NCBI GenBank assembly: GCA_033391075.1
Contig: JAWPMV010000001.1
Location: forward strand, 6,448,001 to 6,512,000
Reading direction: 5' to 3'
DNA from: Bacteroidia bacterium
GTDB lineage: Bacteria > Bacteroidota > Bacteroidia > J057
DNA length: 64,000 nt
In this document: in pieces, positions 45,278 through 54,254 of the stretch
Layout of the letters: each line of letters starts with the position of its first letter
Numbering within the stretch: the stretch's first letter is position 1
Program-made: the position numbers and the translations under genes
Notes under the pieces: model-generated
The model's input: the letters and a program-made list of their open reading frames with translations, nothing else
Databases searched by the model: none
What the model was told of the DNA's origin: nothing

Positions 45278-45970
45278 TTACTCCACCACCATCCGAAAGC
45301 CCTTGCCGTGGACATTTTCGATCTTGATATTAGGATCTACTTTAAATCTTTTTCGCAGTTTGCTGATAAAGACGTCCATGCTGCGGGCATTGAAATAATT
45401 ATCATCGCCCCAAAGGGTTTTGAGGGCCTCATCGCGAGGAAGGAGGTCATTTTTATTAACGAGGAGGAGGCGAAGTAGGTCTGCTTCCTTGGGAGAAAGA
45501 CGATCTGCTTCTCCATTATATGAAATGGTATTGAGGCGGTAGTTAAATTCAAAATTCCCAAAAGAAAATTCATCCGGCAGGCGGTCCTGAGGCGCGCTAT
45601 CTCCGGATTTGGCTCTTTTCAAAATCGCTTTTACTCGATAGAGGAGTTCTTCCGAATCGAAAGGTTTGGTAATGTAGTCATCTGCCCCGATCTCAAAGCC
45701 TTTGTGTACATCTTCTTTCATTGTGCGGGCCGTGAGAAAAATAATCGGTATGTCTGAATTGATCTCTCGTATTTCATTACCCAATGCGAACCCATCTTTT
45801 TTCGGCATCATCACATCCAAAATGCAGAGGTCAAAACCTTCACTTTTGAAGGCTTCAAATCCTGCTTCCCCATCTCTTACGAGGGTCACATTATAGTCAT
45901 TCATTTGCAGGTAGTCTCGTAGAACAGCTCCAAAGTTTGCTTCGTCTTCTACCAATAAGATCCTTGCCAT
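45278..45970 (-). CDS. OmpR/PhoB-family response regulator
   Basis: 230-aa DNA-binding regulator: receiver domain with acidic pocket VEDE (8-10), phosphoacceptor Asp52 (LCILDVMMPKKDG), Thr in FLTAR and Lys in ITKPF; C-terminal winged helix (about 130-230) with LSPKEADLLRLLLVNKN and YFNARSMDVFISKLRKRF as recognition helix. It is downstream of its partner kinase by 59 bp. Four TTAAC boxes at helical-turn spacing upstream of the divergent acidic-repeat gene are the probable binding site. Confidence 0.95.
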   Translation of the reverse strand: MARILLVEDEANFGAVLRDYLQMNDYNVTLVRDGEAGFEAFKSEGFDLCILDVMMPKKDGFALGNEIREINSDIPIIFLTARTMKEDVHKGFEIGADDYITKPFDSEELLYRVKAILKRAKSGDSAPQDRLPDEFSFGNFEFNYRLNTISYNGEADRLSPKEADLLRLLLVNKNDLLPRDEALKTLWGDDNYFNARSMDVFISKLRKRFKVDPNIKIENVHGKGFRMVVE

Positions 45971-46029
45971 GTGTTTCTGTTATTGATCATTGATGCAGAA
46001 TAAATTGCTCCGCATCCGTTCTTGTTCTT

Positions 46030-47601
46030 TTATGCTAAAGGCAGCGCAATGCTGAATATACTTCCTTTTCCGAGTGTACTCTGAACCGCAATTTTTCCTT
46101 GGTGTGCGTCTACAATATCCTTCACATAGCTCAATCCCAAACCAAAGCCTTTTACATCGTGCAAATTACCGGTGGAAACCCGATAGAAACGCGTAAATAT
46201 ATGTTGTAAATCAACCTTGCTGATCCCCAAACCTTCGTCCTTCACATGGATCAGTAAATGCCCATCCCGATTTTCGGTTTTCACTTCAATATTGGGAGCT
46301 TCCGGACTATACTTATTTGCATTGTCCAGCAGGTTATACAAAATATTTCCTATATGCACCCTATCTGCCACCAATAAAGATTTCGTAGCCGAAAGATCCA
46401 TCTCCAATTTCCCTTGCCTTTCCAGGACCTGAAGTCTAGTATGTTGTACGGCAGAAGAAATCAGGGCGTGAACATCCACTTCTTCTTTCCGCAACTGAAT
46501 CTCCTGCTTCTCAAACTTCGCTGCTTGCAATACTCGCTCCACCTGTCGATTCATTCGACTATTTTCCTCTTTAATAATGCCCGTATAGCGACCAATCCCA
46601 CCATCTGAGGCCTGAACCTTGGGATTATTGAGGGCATCTGCCGCCAATGAAATGGTTGCGATTGGAGTTTTGAGTTCATGGGTCATGTTATTGATAAAAT
46701 CATTTTTCATCTCAGACAATTGCTTCTGACGAAAAATGGTTCGCACACTCACCCAAAAACATAGCAATATAATTCCAGAGAATATTAAAGAAGCCAAAGC
46801 CTGTGTCCAGACCTCCTGAAGAGCTACAAAACCTTGATTGGGAAAAAGAAGATGCAAAAAAACCTTTTCCCTGCTTTGCTGAAAAGGAAATAACTGAACC
46901 TTATGCCGGGAGTCCATGAATTCATTCAGGGTATTCTGAGAAGAGCGATACAGGATTTCCCGGTAAAGAGGTACTTCGACCAGAAACTCTACGCTTTGTT
47001 CAATCCCATGAGATGCCAGACTTTCTATCAGAATGGTATCCAAATCCAGGGAATCAAATCTGTCTCTGACTGGTACGGGACTGGAATGTACACCCGCTAA
47101 GGTGGCATTGATGATATCCACCATTCGGGGATTGGCAGGCATTTCGATCTGCATATCCAGGAATGCACTGTCCTTACTAACAAAGACAAAGGATTCCATT
47201 CCCTGAATGAGGAAGGCCGAGTCTTCGGGAATCATTTCCAGATTTTCCGTAACGAAAGTGATGCTATCTCTATTCCGCAACTTTCGCAAGGTCCTTTCTT
47301 TCGGCACCTCACCTCCTTCCAAATCGATAGGACTGGCATTGACCTGCACCTTCATTTCATCCTGAAAATTTCCTTCTCTGTCAGCGATATCGCGACTGCG
47401 GCTCACACGTATGTATTTGGTTTTTACCGACTCACTATAAAGTCGATCTACTACCTCATTCATAGCCTGGCTCACACTGGCATTGAATTGCTCCTCATTG
47501 AGGGCCATGGCCCGCCGAGTCTGCTGTACCTGCAAGACTACGATCCCTATCATAGCCAATGCCATTAAGCCTATTATTATATAGATTTGATTCTGCTTCA
47601 C
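46030..47601 (-). CDS. Membrane sensor histidine kinase
   Basis: 523 aa. Membrane helix 1 (about 5-24), a periplasmic domain of about 235 residues without a recognised fold, helix 2 (about 265-287), HisKA with NNMTHELKTPIATISL (phosphoacceptor His, about 310), and HATPase_c with NLLDNANKYSPEA, DEGLGIS and KGFGLGLSYVKDIV. Starts at GTG. It forms a two-gene operon with the OmpR-type regulator and is divergent from the acidic repeat protein gene; the signal is unknown. Confidence 0.94.
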   Translation of the reverse strand: MKQNQIYIIIGLMALAMIGIVVLQVQQTRRAMALNEEQFNASVSQAMNEVVDRLYSESVKTKYIRVSRSRDIADREGNFQDEMKVQVNASPIDLEGGEVPKERTLRKLRNRDSITFVTENLEMIPEDSAFLIQGMESFVFVSKDSAFLDMQIEMPANPRMVDIINATLAGVHSSPVPVRDRFDSLDLDTILIESLASHGIEQSVEFLVEVPLYREILYRSSQNTLNEFMDSRHKVQLFPFQQSREKVFLHLLFPNQGFVALQEVWTQALASLIFSGIILLCFWVSVRTIFRQKQLSEMKNDFINNMTHELKTPIATISLAADALNNPKVQASDGGIGRYTGIIKEENSRMNRQVERVLQAAKFEKQEIQLRKEEVDVHALISSAVQHTRLQVLERQGKLEMDLSATKSLLVADRVHIGNILYNLLDNANKYSPEAPNIEVKTENRDGHLLIHVKDEGLGISKVDLQHIFTRFYRVSTGNLHDVKGFGLGLSYVKDIVDAHQGKIAVQSTLGKGSIFSIALPLA

Positions 47602-47741
47602 TTCTTCAAATATATGGGTAAATGAGCAATTCAGGGGCCTTTTTAAATATCTAAAAAGGAGAAGACCTTACAATAGCTTTCCATAAGCACCTGACTTAGA
47701 GAACTTTATATTTACAGATTGGGTTTCAAAGGTCTCTGAGA

Positions 47742-47778
47742 TTAACTTTTCCTTAACAATCTTTAACTAAGCTTTAAC
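47742..47778 (+). promoter_or_regulatory. Four TTAAC direct repeats, candidate response-regulator operator
   Basis: TTAAC occurs at 47742, 47753, 47763 and 47774, that is with 11-, 10- and 11-bp spacing, so all copies face one side of the helix. This is the usual geometry for OmpR/PhoB-type dimers and resembles PhoP boxes (TTAACA repeats). The last box ends 22 bp before the -7 element at 47801, in the place of the -33 element. Confidence 0.7.
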
Positions 47779-47800
47779 CCTTTGGTGTAGAAAAGCCGCT

Positions 47801-47808
47801 TACCTTTG
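47801..47808 (+). promoter_or_regulatory. Promoter -7 box of the acidic repeat gene
   Basis: TACCTTTG fits TAnnTTTG and is 50 bp before the ATG at 47858. No TTTG at 19-21 bp upstream, in line with activator dependence. Confidence 0.65.
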
Positions 47809-47857
47809 GATCATAACAAATACAGTTTTGAAGTCCCGCACTAACATATTTGAACAA

Positions 47858-49225
47858 ATGAAAAAGGTACTCATTACCCTCGTGAGTCTATTAGTACTAC
47901 TGGTAACTCTCAACAACCTCCATGCTCAGGACAAGAAAGGAAAGCATGAAGTTCATGTAAAAGTCAAGAAAATCATCAACGGAAAAGAAACTATGGTGGA
48001 TTCAACCTTCACCATTGATGGAGATGCCGATCTGGACGAGATTATGAAGATACTTGGCAAGGATATGGGTGAATTACATGAGCATAATGACGGAGATGTT
48101 GATGTTAAAGTAAAAAGGACGAAACGAATTGAGCGCAGAGTCATCAAAGAAGGTAAAGACGGAGAGAAGGAAGTTGAGGTTCATGTAGAAGTTGTAGGTG
48201 ATGAAGATGAGGATGGTGGCGTATACATTTTCAAATCAGATGATGGAGACGAAAAAAAGGTAAAAATTCTCATCGACGAAGATGTGGATGTAAAAGATAA
48301 GAATGTCTTCATCATGAAGAGCGCAGATGGAAAGATCATTGAAATGGATGGAGAAGATAAAGATGTGATTATCATCAAAGACGGAAAGGTCATTGACATG
48401 AAAGGAGAGGATAGTGGGAAGAAGGTAATCCGAATAAATGTGAACAAAGAGGGAGATGAAGATGGAGAGACTATGATTTGGAAATCAGAGGATGGAAAAG
48501 TGATTGAGATTGATGGAAAGGGAGGAGAGAAAAAAGTGATCCGAATAAATGGAGACAAAGACGGAGAGACCATGATTTGGAAGTCCGAGGATGGAAAAGT
48601 AATTGAGATTGATGGAGATGATGGTGAGGAAAAGGTGATCCGAATAAAAGTGGATAAGGATGGAGGCGAAAAAGGGGAAAGCATGATTTGGAAATCCGAG
48701 GATGGAAAAGTAATTGAGATTGATGGAGATAAGGTTCAAAAGAAAGAAATGGTTTTTATCCGCAAATCAGGAGATGGAGAGGGAGAACTGGACGATGAAG
48801 ACATCAAGAAATTGCTCAAGGAAAAAGGAATTGACTGGGAAGAAATGAAAGCAGATGGTGCTACGATCAAGAAAAGCAGTAACATCAATGTGAGTATCAA
48901 TCCCATCAATGATGAAGATAAAAAAGCCCTGGCAGGAATGGGATTAGCTGAAAAAGATTATAACGGAGGTCTGGAAATAAGTGAAATGATGATGAAAGTG
49001 GAAAGCGGAGGCCCTGTTATGATGCAAGTAGCTACTGAAGAGAGTGGGCATTTGACAGCTGTGGTGCGTGATACTGAAGGAGAAGTGATTTCAAAAACTG
49101 TTTTGAAAGAATCCTCAGACGCATACAAAATCTATCTCAATCTTGATCAGTCAGGAAGTTACTTTATCACCTTAAGTCAAGGTGGCAAGTCCCTGACGCA
49201 GAAATTAGTCATCAAAAAAGCATAA
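47858..49225 (+). CDS. Secreted acidic repeat protein
   Basis: 455 aa from the ATG at 47858; the frame can be extended to a TTG ten codons upstream but the signal peptide starts here (MKKVLITLVSLLVLLV.., ending LHAQ). The mature protein is very rich in Asp, Glu, Lys and Gly and made of degenerate beta-strand repeats of 32-38 residues around WKSEDGKVIEIDG; three nearly identical copies start at about residues 203, 235 and 273, and weaker ones precede them (FKSDDGDE.., MKSADGKIIEMDG). The end, YKIYLNLDQSGSYFITLSQG then ..TQKLVIKKA, resembles a T9SS type A sorting domain. Probably an exported, maybe cation-binding, surface protein; function unknown. Likely controlled by the divergent kinase/regulator. 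Confidence 0.8.
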   Translation: MKKVLITLVSLLVLLVTLNNLHAQDKKGKHEVHVKVKKIINGKETMVDSTFTIDGDADLDEIMKILGKDMGELHEHNDGDVDVKVKRTKRIERRVIKEGKDGEKEVEVHVEVVGDEDEDGGVYIFKSDDGDEKKVKILIDEDVDVKDKNVFIMKSADGKIIEMDGEDKDVIIIKDGKVIDMKGEDSGKKVIRINVNKEGDEDGETMIWKSEDGKVIEIDGKGGEKKVIRINGDKDGETMIWKSEDGKVIEIDGDDGEEKVIRIKVDKDGGEKGESMIWKSEDGKVIEIDGDKVQKKEMVFIRKSGDGEGELDDEDIKKLLKEKGIDWEEMKADGATIKKSSNINVSINPINDEDKKALAGMGLAEKDYNGGLEISEMMMKVESGGPVMMQVATEESGHLTAVVRDTEGEVISKTVLKESSDAYKIYLNLDQSGSYFITLSQGGKSLTQKLVIKKA

Positions 49226-49255
49226 AAATATTTTTTCTACGTTTGACGTGACCCG

Positions 49256-49290
49256 AGTGCCGGACCTTTCGTTCGGCACTTTTTCTTTTA
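49256..49290 (+). terminator. Terminator after the acidic repeat gene
   Basis: AGTGCCG (49256-49262) pairs with CGGCACT (49274-49280), followed by TTTTTCTTTT. Clear intrinsic terminator. Confidence 0.88.
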
Positions 49291-49400
49291 TGATGAGTAA
49301 AATATTTGTCCTAATCCGCATCAGGACGTAATTTAGAAGGGGTTTAGCCTAATTCATTCTATGGAACTATTAGTTCCCTTGTTTTTGTTTCATCCTCATC

Positions 49401-52400
49401 ATGAAAAATTTCATCCCCAAACACAGCAAGTATCTGCTACTAAGTCTCCTGCTTGCTGGCCTGTATTCCTGTTTTCAACCCGCCACTCAACATAGCCATA
49501 CCCGAGCAAGTGATCCCTGGGTTTTTCGTTCGGTATTAGATGAAAAGGCGCGTATGATTACGCTTGCCCTGGATTCCAATCTATGGGTCGCCTATGATGC
49601 CCAGTATGCCTCTCTTTACAGAGCCTGGAAAGGTGGAGTTGACCTGGATGGCGCCGTTTATACTTATCGACATGGTCCTCAGCCGACAAGTCTGGGAAAT
49701 CCCTATTTTCAAGGGAAAGAACAGCAGGCCTGGAAGATTCGAGCAAACGGCCAAATGATAACTCCAGAAGTTTCTTATAAAGGCCATCGATTTGAGCATG
49801 GGGGAGTTATTCTCAGCTATGACATCTCTCATAATGGACATAAGATTCATATAGAAGAACATCCAGAATATATCCGCACCGCAAATGGAGATCATGGATT
49901 TGAAAGAAACTTCCATATCGAAGGTGTGCCGGAAGGAAGTGAACTCATTCTATTGAGCAATCTGGAATCTGTATCCATGAACGGTATACAGACTGATGCT
50001 CATTTTGAAACCGATCAGCAATCAGAGTCTATTATCCCCGGAGAGCATGTGTTCAGTTATGAGGGGAAACTTGTATTGGGGAATGGTCATAGCTATTTCA
50101 AAGTCTGGTTGATCGATGAACCCGTACAGGATGCAGCGGTGGCAATGGAAACAGAAGAAATTCATCCGGGTCTGGCTCTGATCGATCAAAGCGATTGTCG
50201 GAGTTGCCACAATCCCAATGTCAAAACCATCGGTCCGGCTTATGTTGAGATCGCAAAAAAATATCCTACCAATGGGCAGTCTGTCCAAAGTCTTGCCCGC
50301 AAGGTAATAAATGGAGGTAGCGGAGTCTGGGGAGAAACCATGATGACGCCACATCCTCAATTGGACTACAAAGATGTGCGTTCGATGATCTCCTATATCC
50401 TGACGTTAGATGGAGAACCTCCTTATCTGGGAGAGTCGGGATTGCCCAATTCAGATATCACCATCTCTGATGATCCATTGAGCACTCCTGAAAATCAAGG
50501 ACTGATCGCCAGTGTTTATCTGTTTGAGGAAGGGCCCGACGCCATTCCTGAATTTGATCCCAATGATCAGGCAGCTGCCTCGGTCATTGTGCCCCTTGTA
50601 TATGCAACAGAAGATGAGCATTTCAGAGAATTGAAAAATGCCCATCATTTTTACATTCGCTTTTCCGGTTTCATTGATATACCCGAAGATTCCAAATACG
50701 ATTTCCGTTTGAGTTCGGATGATGGGTCCCGATTGATGATTGATGATAAAGTAGTTGTTGATCATGATGGTCTTCACGGACCTGATGCAAAGGATGGGGA
50801 AGTAATCCTATCAGCAGGGAAGCATAAGTTTATCCTGGATTATATTGAAAATTCCGGAGGAAAAGCCGTGCTATTGGAATGGCTGAAAAGAGGAAATGAT
50901 GAATTTACGGTGGTTCCTCCCTCAGCCTTTACCTATGATCCGGACGTTTTTACGGAGCTTCTCCCACCTGAAATTACCGAAGTAGCATCAACTCCTCAGG
51001 GAACTCCTGGTGATGGCTATCCGGTAGCAGGGGTTCACCCCTCATTTGATTTGGAGACTGTTCGCCCGGATAATTTCAAACCCAAAGTAGGAGGCCTGGA
51101 CTTTTTAGACGAAAGGGGAGACAAGCTCCTGGTCAGCACCTGGGATCCCGAAGGATCTGTTTATATGCTAGAAGGGGTTCAGTCTGGCAATCCTGAAAAT
51201 GTAACTGTTACTCGCATTGCCAAAGGCCTTGCAGAACCACTTGGTTTGAAAGTAGTGGATGGTGATATCTACGTTCTCCAAAAACAAGAACTTACTCAAT
51301 TGATCGACCATGATGGGGATATGATCATTGATGAGTATAAGACCGTTTCAAATGAATGGAAGGTCTCCGCAAATTTTCATGAATTTGCTTTCGGATTGGC
51401 CTATCAGGATGATCATTTTTATTTCACCCTGGCTACGGCTATCCTTCCGGGAGGAGCCAGCGCCAATCCCCAAATTCCGGATCGAGGCAAAGCCGTAAAA
51501 GTAAATCGCACTACCGGCGAGTTGACATTTATTGCTCATGGCTTACGTACCCCCAATGGAATTGGAGAAGGGGTAAAGGAACAATTGTTTATTGCAGATA
51601 ATCAGGGAGATTGGCTGCCAGCAAGTAAAATTGTCCATGTGAAAGACGGAGCCTGGTATGGTTCGCGATCTGTGGATTTTGCTGGAACGGCAAATTTGAC
51701 CGAGACCTTACCCGTTGTCTGGTTACCTCAAGATGAAATAGGCAATTCGCCTTCGCAACCTGCTTACCTGAATGTAGGTCCCTACAAGGGACAAATGATT
51801 CATGGAGAGGTGACGCATGGGGGAATCAAGCGGGTATATGTGGAAGAAGTTGAAGGTCAATTGCAAGGTTGTTTGTTCCGATTTAGCCAGGGAATTGAAG
51901 CGGGTGTGAATCGTTTGATCTGGGGACCAGATGGATCGCTCTATATTGGTGGAGTAGGGAATCCTGGAAACTGGAGTCACCAGGGCGGCAATTGGTACGG
52001 TCTTCAAAGAATGACCTACAATGAAAAAACAGCTTTCGAAATGTTGAAAGTGAGTGCCAAACCCAATGGAATGGAAATCGAGTTTACAGAAGCCCTTCCA
52101 GAAGCCATGGCAAAGGATCCTACCAGCTGGAATATCCAGCAATGGTTCTACCTCCCAACAGCAAATTATGGGGGACCCAAAATGAATGAAGAACAATTAA
52201 ACGTCAATACTATTGAACTTTCATCCGACAGGAAAAGGGTATTCTTAGGACTCGATGGAATGAAAGAGGGGCATGTAGTTTATATCAACATACATGCTCC
52301 TTTCAAAAGTGATTCCGGCCAATCGTTATGGTCTACAGAGGCCTGGTACACTTTAAATAAGATACCTGCTTCTTTGGGAGCTGGAATGATTAGTTCAGTG

Positions 52401-52406
52401 AAATAA
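49401..52406 (+). CDS. Cytochrome c / PA14 / beta-propeller fusion lipoprotein
   Basis: 1001-aa exported lipoprotein (lipobox LYSC, Cys about 24). After a beta-rich N-terminal domain comes a c-type cytochrome domain with one haem site CRSCH (about residue 266) and a possible Met ligand in GETMMTPHP; then a PA14 domain (about 365-500; GLIASVYLFEEGP.., LSSDDGSRLMIDDKVVVDHD), and a large beta-propeller-like domain (about 550-900; GGLDFLDERGDKLLVSTWDP, LRTPNGIGEG, LIWGPDGSLYIGG) of the kind found in sorbosone-dehydrogenase-like proteins. The combination suggests an electron-transferring carbohydrate oxidase/dehydrogenase at the outer surface or periplasm. Substrate unknown. Confidence 0.85.
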   Translation: MKNFIPKHSKYLLLSLLLAGLYSCFQPATQHSHTRASDPWVFRSVLDEKARMITLALDSNLWVAYDAQYASLYRAWKGGVDLDGAVYTYRHGPQPTSLGNPYFQGKEQQAWKIRANGQMITPEVSYKGHRFEHGGVILSYDISHNGHKIHIEEHPEYIRTANGDHGFERNFHIEGVPEGSELILLSNLESVSMNGIQTDAHFETDQQSESIIPGEHVFSYEGKLVLGNGHSYFKVWLIDEPVQDAAVAMETEEIHPGLALIDQSDCRSCHNPNVKTIGPAYVEIAKKYPTNGQSVQSLARKVINGGSGVWGETMMTPHPQLDYKDVRSMISYILTLDGEPPYLGESGLPNSDITISDDPLSTPENQGLIASVYLFEEGPDAIPEFDPNDQAAASVIVPLVYATEDEHFRELKNAHHFYIRFSGFIDIPEDSKYDFRLSSDDGSRLMIDDKVVVDHDGLHGPDAKDGEVILSAGKHKFILDYIENSGGKAVLLEWLKRGNDEFTVVPPSAFTYDPDVFTELLPPEITEVASTPQGTPGDGYPVAGVHPSFDLETVRPDNFKPKVGGLDFLDERGDKLLVSTWDPEGSVYMLEGVQSGNPENVTVTRIAKGLAEPLGLKVVDGDIYVLQKQELTQLIDHDGDMIIDEYKTVSNEWKVSANFHEFAFGLAYQDDHFYFTLATAILPGGASANPQIPDRGKAVKVNRTTGELTFIAHGLRTPNGIGEGVKEQLFIADNQGDWLPASKIVHVKDGAWYGSRSVDFAGTANLTETLPVVWLPQDEIGNSPSQPAYLNVGPYKGQMIHGEVTHGGIKRVYVEEVEGQLQGCLFRFSQGIEAGVNRLIWGPDGSLYIGGVGNPGNWSHQGGNWYGLQRMTYNEKTAFEMLKVSAKPNGMEIEFTEALPEAMAKDPTSWNIQQWFYLPTANYGGPKMNEEQLNVNTIELSSDRKRVFLGLDGMKEGHVVYINIHAPFKSDSGQSLWSTEAWYTLNKIPASLGAGMISSVK

Positions 52407-52411
52407 ATCAT

Positions 52412-52452
52412 GGGGCTAAGGAAATCCTTTAGATTCTGATTACCTTAGCCCC
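52412..52452 (+). terminator. Terminator after the cytochrome fusion gene
   Basis: GGGGCTAAGG (52412-52421) and CCTTAGCCCC (52443-52452) are exactly complementary with a 21-nt loop. No strong T-run follows. Confidence 0.6.
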
Positions 52453-52501
52453 CCTTTAAGTCAACAATCGTTACACAGGCCTTGGATCTCGGCATACATA
52501 T

Positions 52502-53020
52502 ATGAGCACAGAAGCATCGCAAAATTCCCTGGACGGTCAGGCATTTAAAACCTTGTTCGATACCTATTTCAAAGGTATCCGGAACTTCCTGTACTATAAA
52601 TCCGGGAATATGGAGCTTGCTGAAGACCTCACACAGGATGCTTTTATGATCTTATGGAAAAAGAAAGATCAGATTGATCCCAGCAAGGTCAAAAGTTATC
52701 TGTATACCATTGCTCACAACCTCTTTCTCAACGAGATCAAGCACCAAAAAGTCGTAACGAAATTTGCCCAAAGACCTCAGATCAGAACCTCTTCCAATGA
52801 AACCCCTCAATTCCTGATGGAAGAAGGCGAATTTCAGGACAAACTCATTTCTGCCATAGAAGCATTGCCCGAAAAAAACCGCATCGTCTTCCTAATGAAC
52901 CGCATTGAAAAACTCACCTATAGAGAGATTGCAGAGCGTTTGGAATTGAGTGTGAAGGCGGTGGAAAAGCGCATGCACAAGGCGCTCCTGGAGTTGAGGA
53001 AGATTACTCCGAAGATTTAA
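52502..53020 (+). CDS. ECF sigma factor without adjacent anti-sigma gene
   Basis: 172-aa group 4 sigma factor. Sigma-2 with YYKSGNMELAEDLTQDAFMI and a core-binding WKKKDQID..KSYLYTIAHNLFLNEIKHQK (in parts, about 38-82), sigma-4 with LPEKNRIVFLMNRIEKLTYR and EIAERLELSVKAVEKRMHKA (about 120-165). This is the FecI-like/Bacteroidota type which is usually followed by a FecR-like anti-sigma factor, but here the next feature is a repeat cluster and the IS110 element. It may act alone, or the partner has been lost or displaced. Confidence 0.92.
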   Translation: MSTEASQNSLDGQAFKTLFDTYFKGIRNFLYYKSGNMELAEDLTQDAFMILWKKKDQIDPSKVKSYLYTIAHNLFLNEIKHQKVVTKFAQRPQIRTSSNETPQFLMEEGEFQDKLISAIEALPEKNRIVFLMNRIEKLTYREIAERLELSVKAVEKRMHKALLELRKITPKI

Positions 53021-53053
53021 TCGATTTTCAATTATAATTTCTAGTTAAGTCGC

Positions 53054-53148
53054 GCTGTCACCCTGACCGCAGTGGAAGGGGCTACATTACTTGATTAAAG
53101 CTCAGTCGTACAAGTAACTTAGGTCCCTCCGCAAGTATAGGATGACAC
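53054..53148. repeat. REP-like palindrome of the GTCACCCTGA/AGGATGAC type
   Basis: Left arm CTGTCACCCTGACCGCAGTG then GAAGGG; right arm CCCTCCGCAAG then TATAGGATGACAC. The arms pair imperfectly around about 45 bp. Similar to widely scattered GTCATCCTGAGC..GAAGG palindromes of many bacteria. The 17-bp right end (53131-53147) is repeated exactly at 54451-54467. Confidence 0.65.
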
Positions 53149-53270
53149 CGATGGTGAAGCTCAAGAAACTGTCATCGCGGCCTTAACCTAAGAGCCGGGA
53201 TCTCTCGCAAATGGGATTAAGCTAGAGGTTCCGGACATCTGATAGATTCCGGGATGTACTGTAGTAAAAG

Positions 53271-54236
53271 TCAAATAAAATTGGGATTAAATTGAGTTCT
53301 ATTTTTAGCTACAGCAAAAGCCTGCCTTAAGAGTTTATGAGCAACGGCGACTCTAATGACTTTATGATGTTTACCCTTTTGTTTCATATTTTCTACCATA
53401 GATTGACAAAGAGGATTTACTTTCATCGCGGAAAAGGCTCCCATATAGAGATACTTTCTTGCCAAGGCCTGCCCCATTTTTACGATCCTCTCTTTTCCCT
53501 TTACAGAGCTACCCGATGTGAAAATACGAGGACATAATCCCAAATAAGCGACCAATTGTTTGGCAGACTCAAATCGGCTAAAGTCATGGGTAATACAGAT
53601 CAACAAACAAGCGGTCTTAGGTCCTATACCTGGGATGCTCATAAGCGACTGATAGCTTTGTGAACAATGCTCTTTACTAAGGCTGAGCATCTGTTGCTCC
53701 AGCCGCTTGATCGAAGCTTGTAGTTGTTCAATCAGATAAAGCTGCTGACTTCTTACCAAAGGATCCACTATGGGAACTTGATCCATAGCCTCGAACTGAT
53801 TACGAAGCATCTGGAGCTGTTTTTGAAATAGGTTAATGCTAGTCAAAAACTGCTGTAAGCGGAGAAAAATAGCCGCTGGAGGCTGCCAGGGCTTAATAAA
53901 GCTTCGGTGATCCCGTCCATATTGAGCAATTAAGCGCGCGTCTTGCTGATCGGTCTTGGTTCGCCTTAATTGCATCTGACTGTAGCGGCGAATGACCAGG
54001 GGATTAACTACACTTAGTTTAATCCCATGCTGATGTAAACTAAAGGCCAGGGATAAATAATAGGGACCACTTGCTTCCATGACACAGAGATCTCCTTGAG
54101 AGAGGACTTCGATAAATTTACAATGGCCCGAAGCAGTATTGGAATAGCTTTTTACCCAGCTTTTCCCACTATCATTAAGACAGACTACTTCAAAGCTTTT
54201 TTTGGCAATGTCGATTCCATATACGTTATTATCCAT
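53271..54236 (-). CDS. IS110-family DEDD transposase
   Basis: 321-aa recombinase: RuvC-like DEDD domain with Asp9 (YGIDIAK), Glu54 (VMEASGPYYL), Asp96 and Asp99 (RTKTDQQDARLIA), a central coiled-coil (about 130-190), and the Transposase_20 domain with SIPGIGPKTACLL (about 200-212) and the catalytic Ser region LCPRIFTSGSSVKGKERI (Ser241 in TSG the likely nucleophile). All catalytic residues are present and the frame is intact, so the element may be active. The ATG at 54236 is clear. These enzymes work with a bridge RNA made from the adjoining non-coding end. Confidence 0.95.
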   Translation of the reverse strand: MDNNVYGIDIAKKSFEVVCLNDSGKSWVKSYSNTASGHCKFIEVLSQGDLCVMEASGPYYLSLAFSLHQHGIKLSVVNPLVIRRYSQMQLRRTKTDQQDARLIAQYGRDHRSFIKPWQPPAAIFLRLQQFLTSINLFQKQLQMLRNQFEAMDQVPIVDPLVRSQQLYLIEQLQASIKRLEQQMLSLSKEHCSQSYQSLMSIPGIGPKTACLLICITHDFSRFESAKQLVAYLGLCPRIFTSGSSVKGKERIVKMGQALARKYLYMGAFSAMKVNPLCQSMVENMKQKGKHHKVIRVAVAHKLLRQAFAVAKNRTQFNPNFI

Positions 54237-54254
54237 AATCCTATATTTGAGCAG

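Noticed and set aside
47607-47614. TATATTTG upstream of the histidine kinase as promoter
   Set aside because: Only six bases from the start codon and without a -33 element; would give a leaderless or truncated message.
48181-48684. 167-aa minus-strand frame rich in Ser/Pro/Phe
   Set aside because: It is the antisense of the acidic repeats; its repetitiveness is fully explained by the coding strand.
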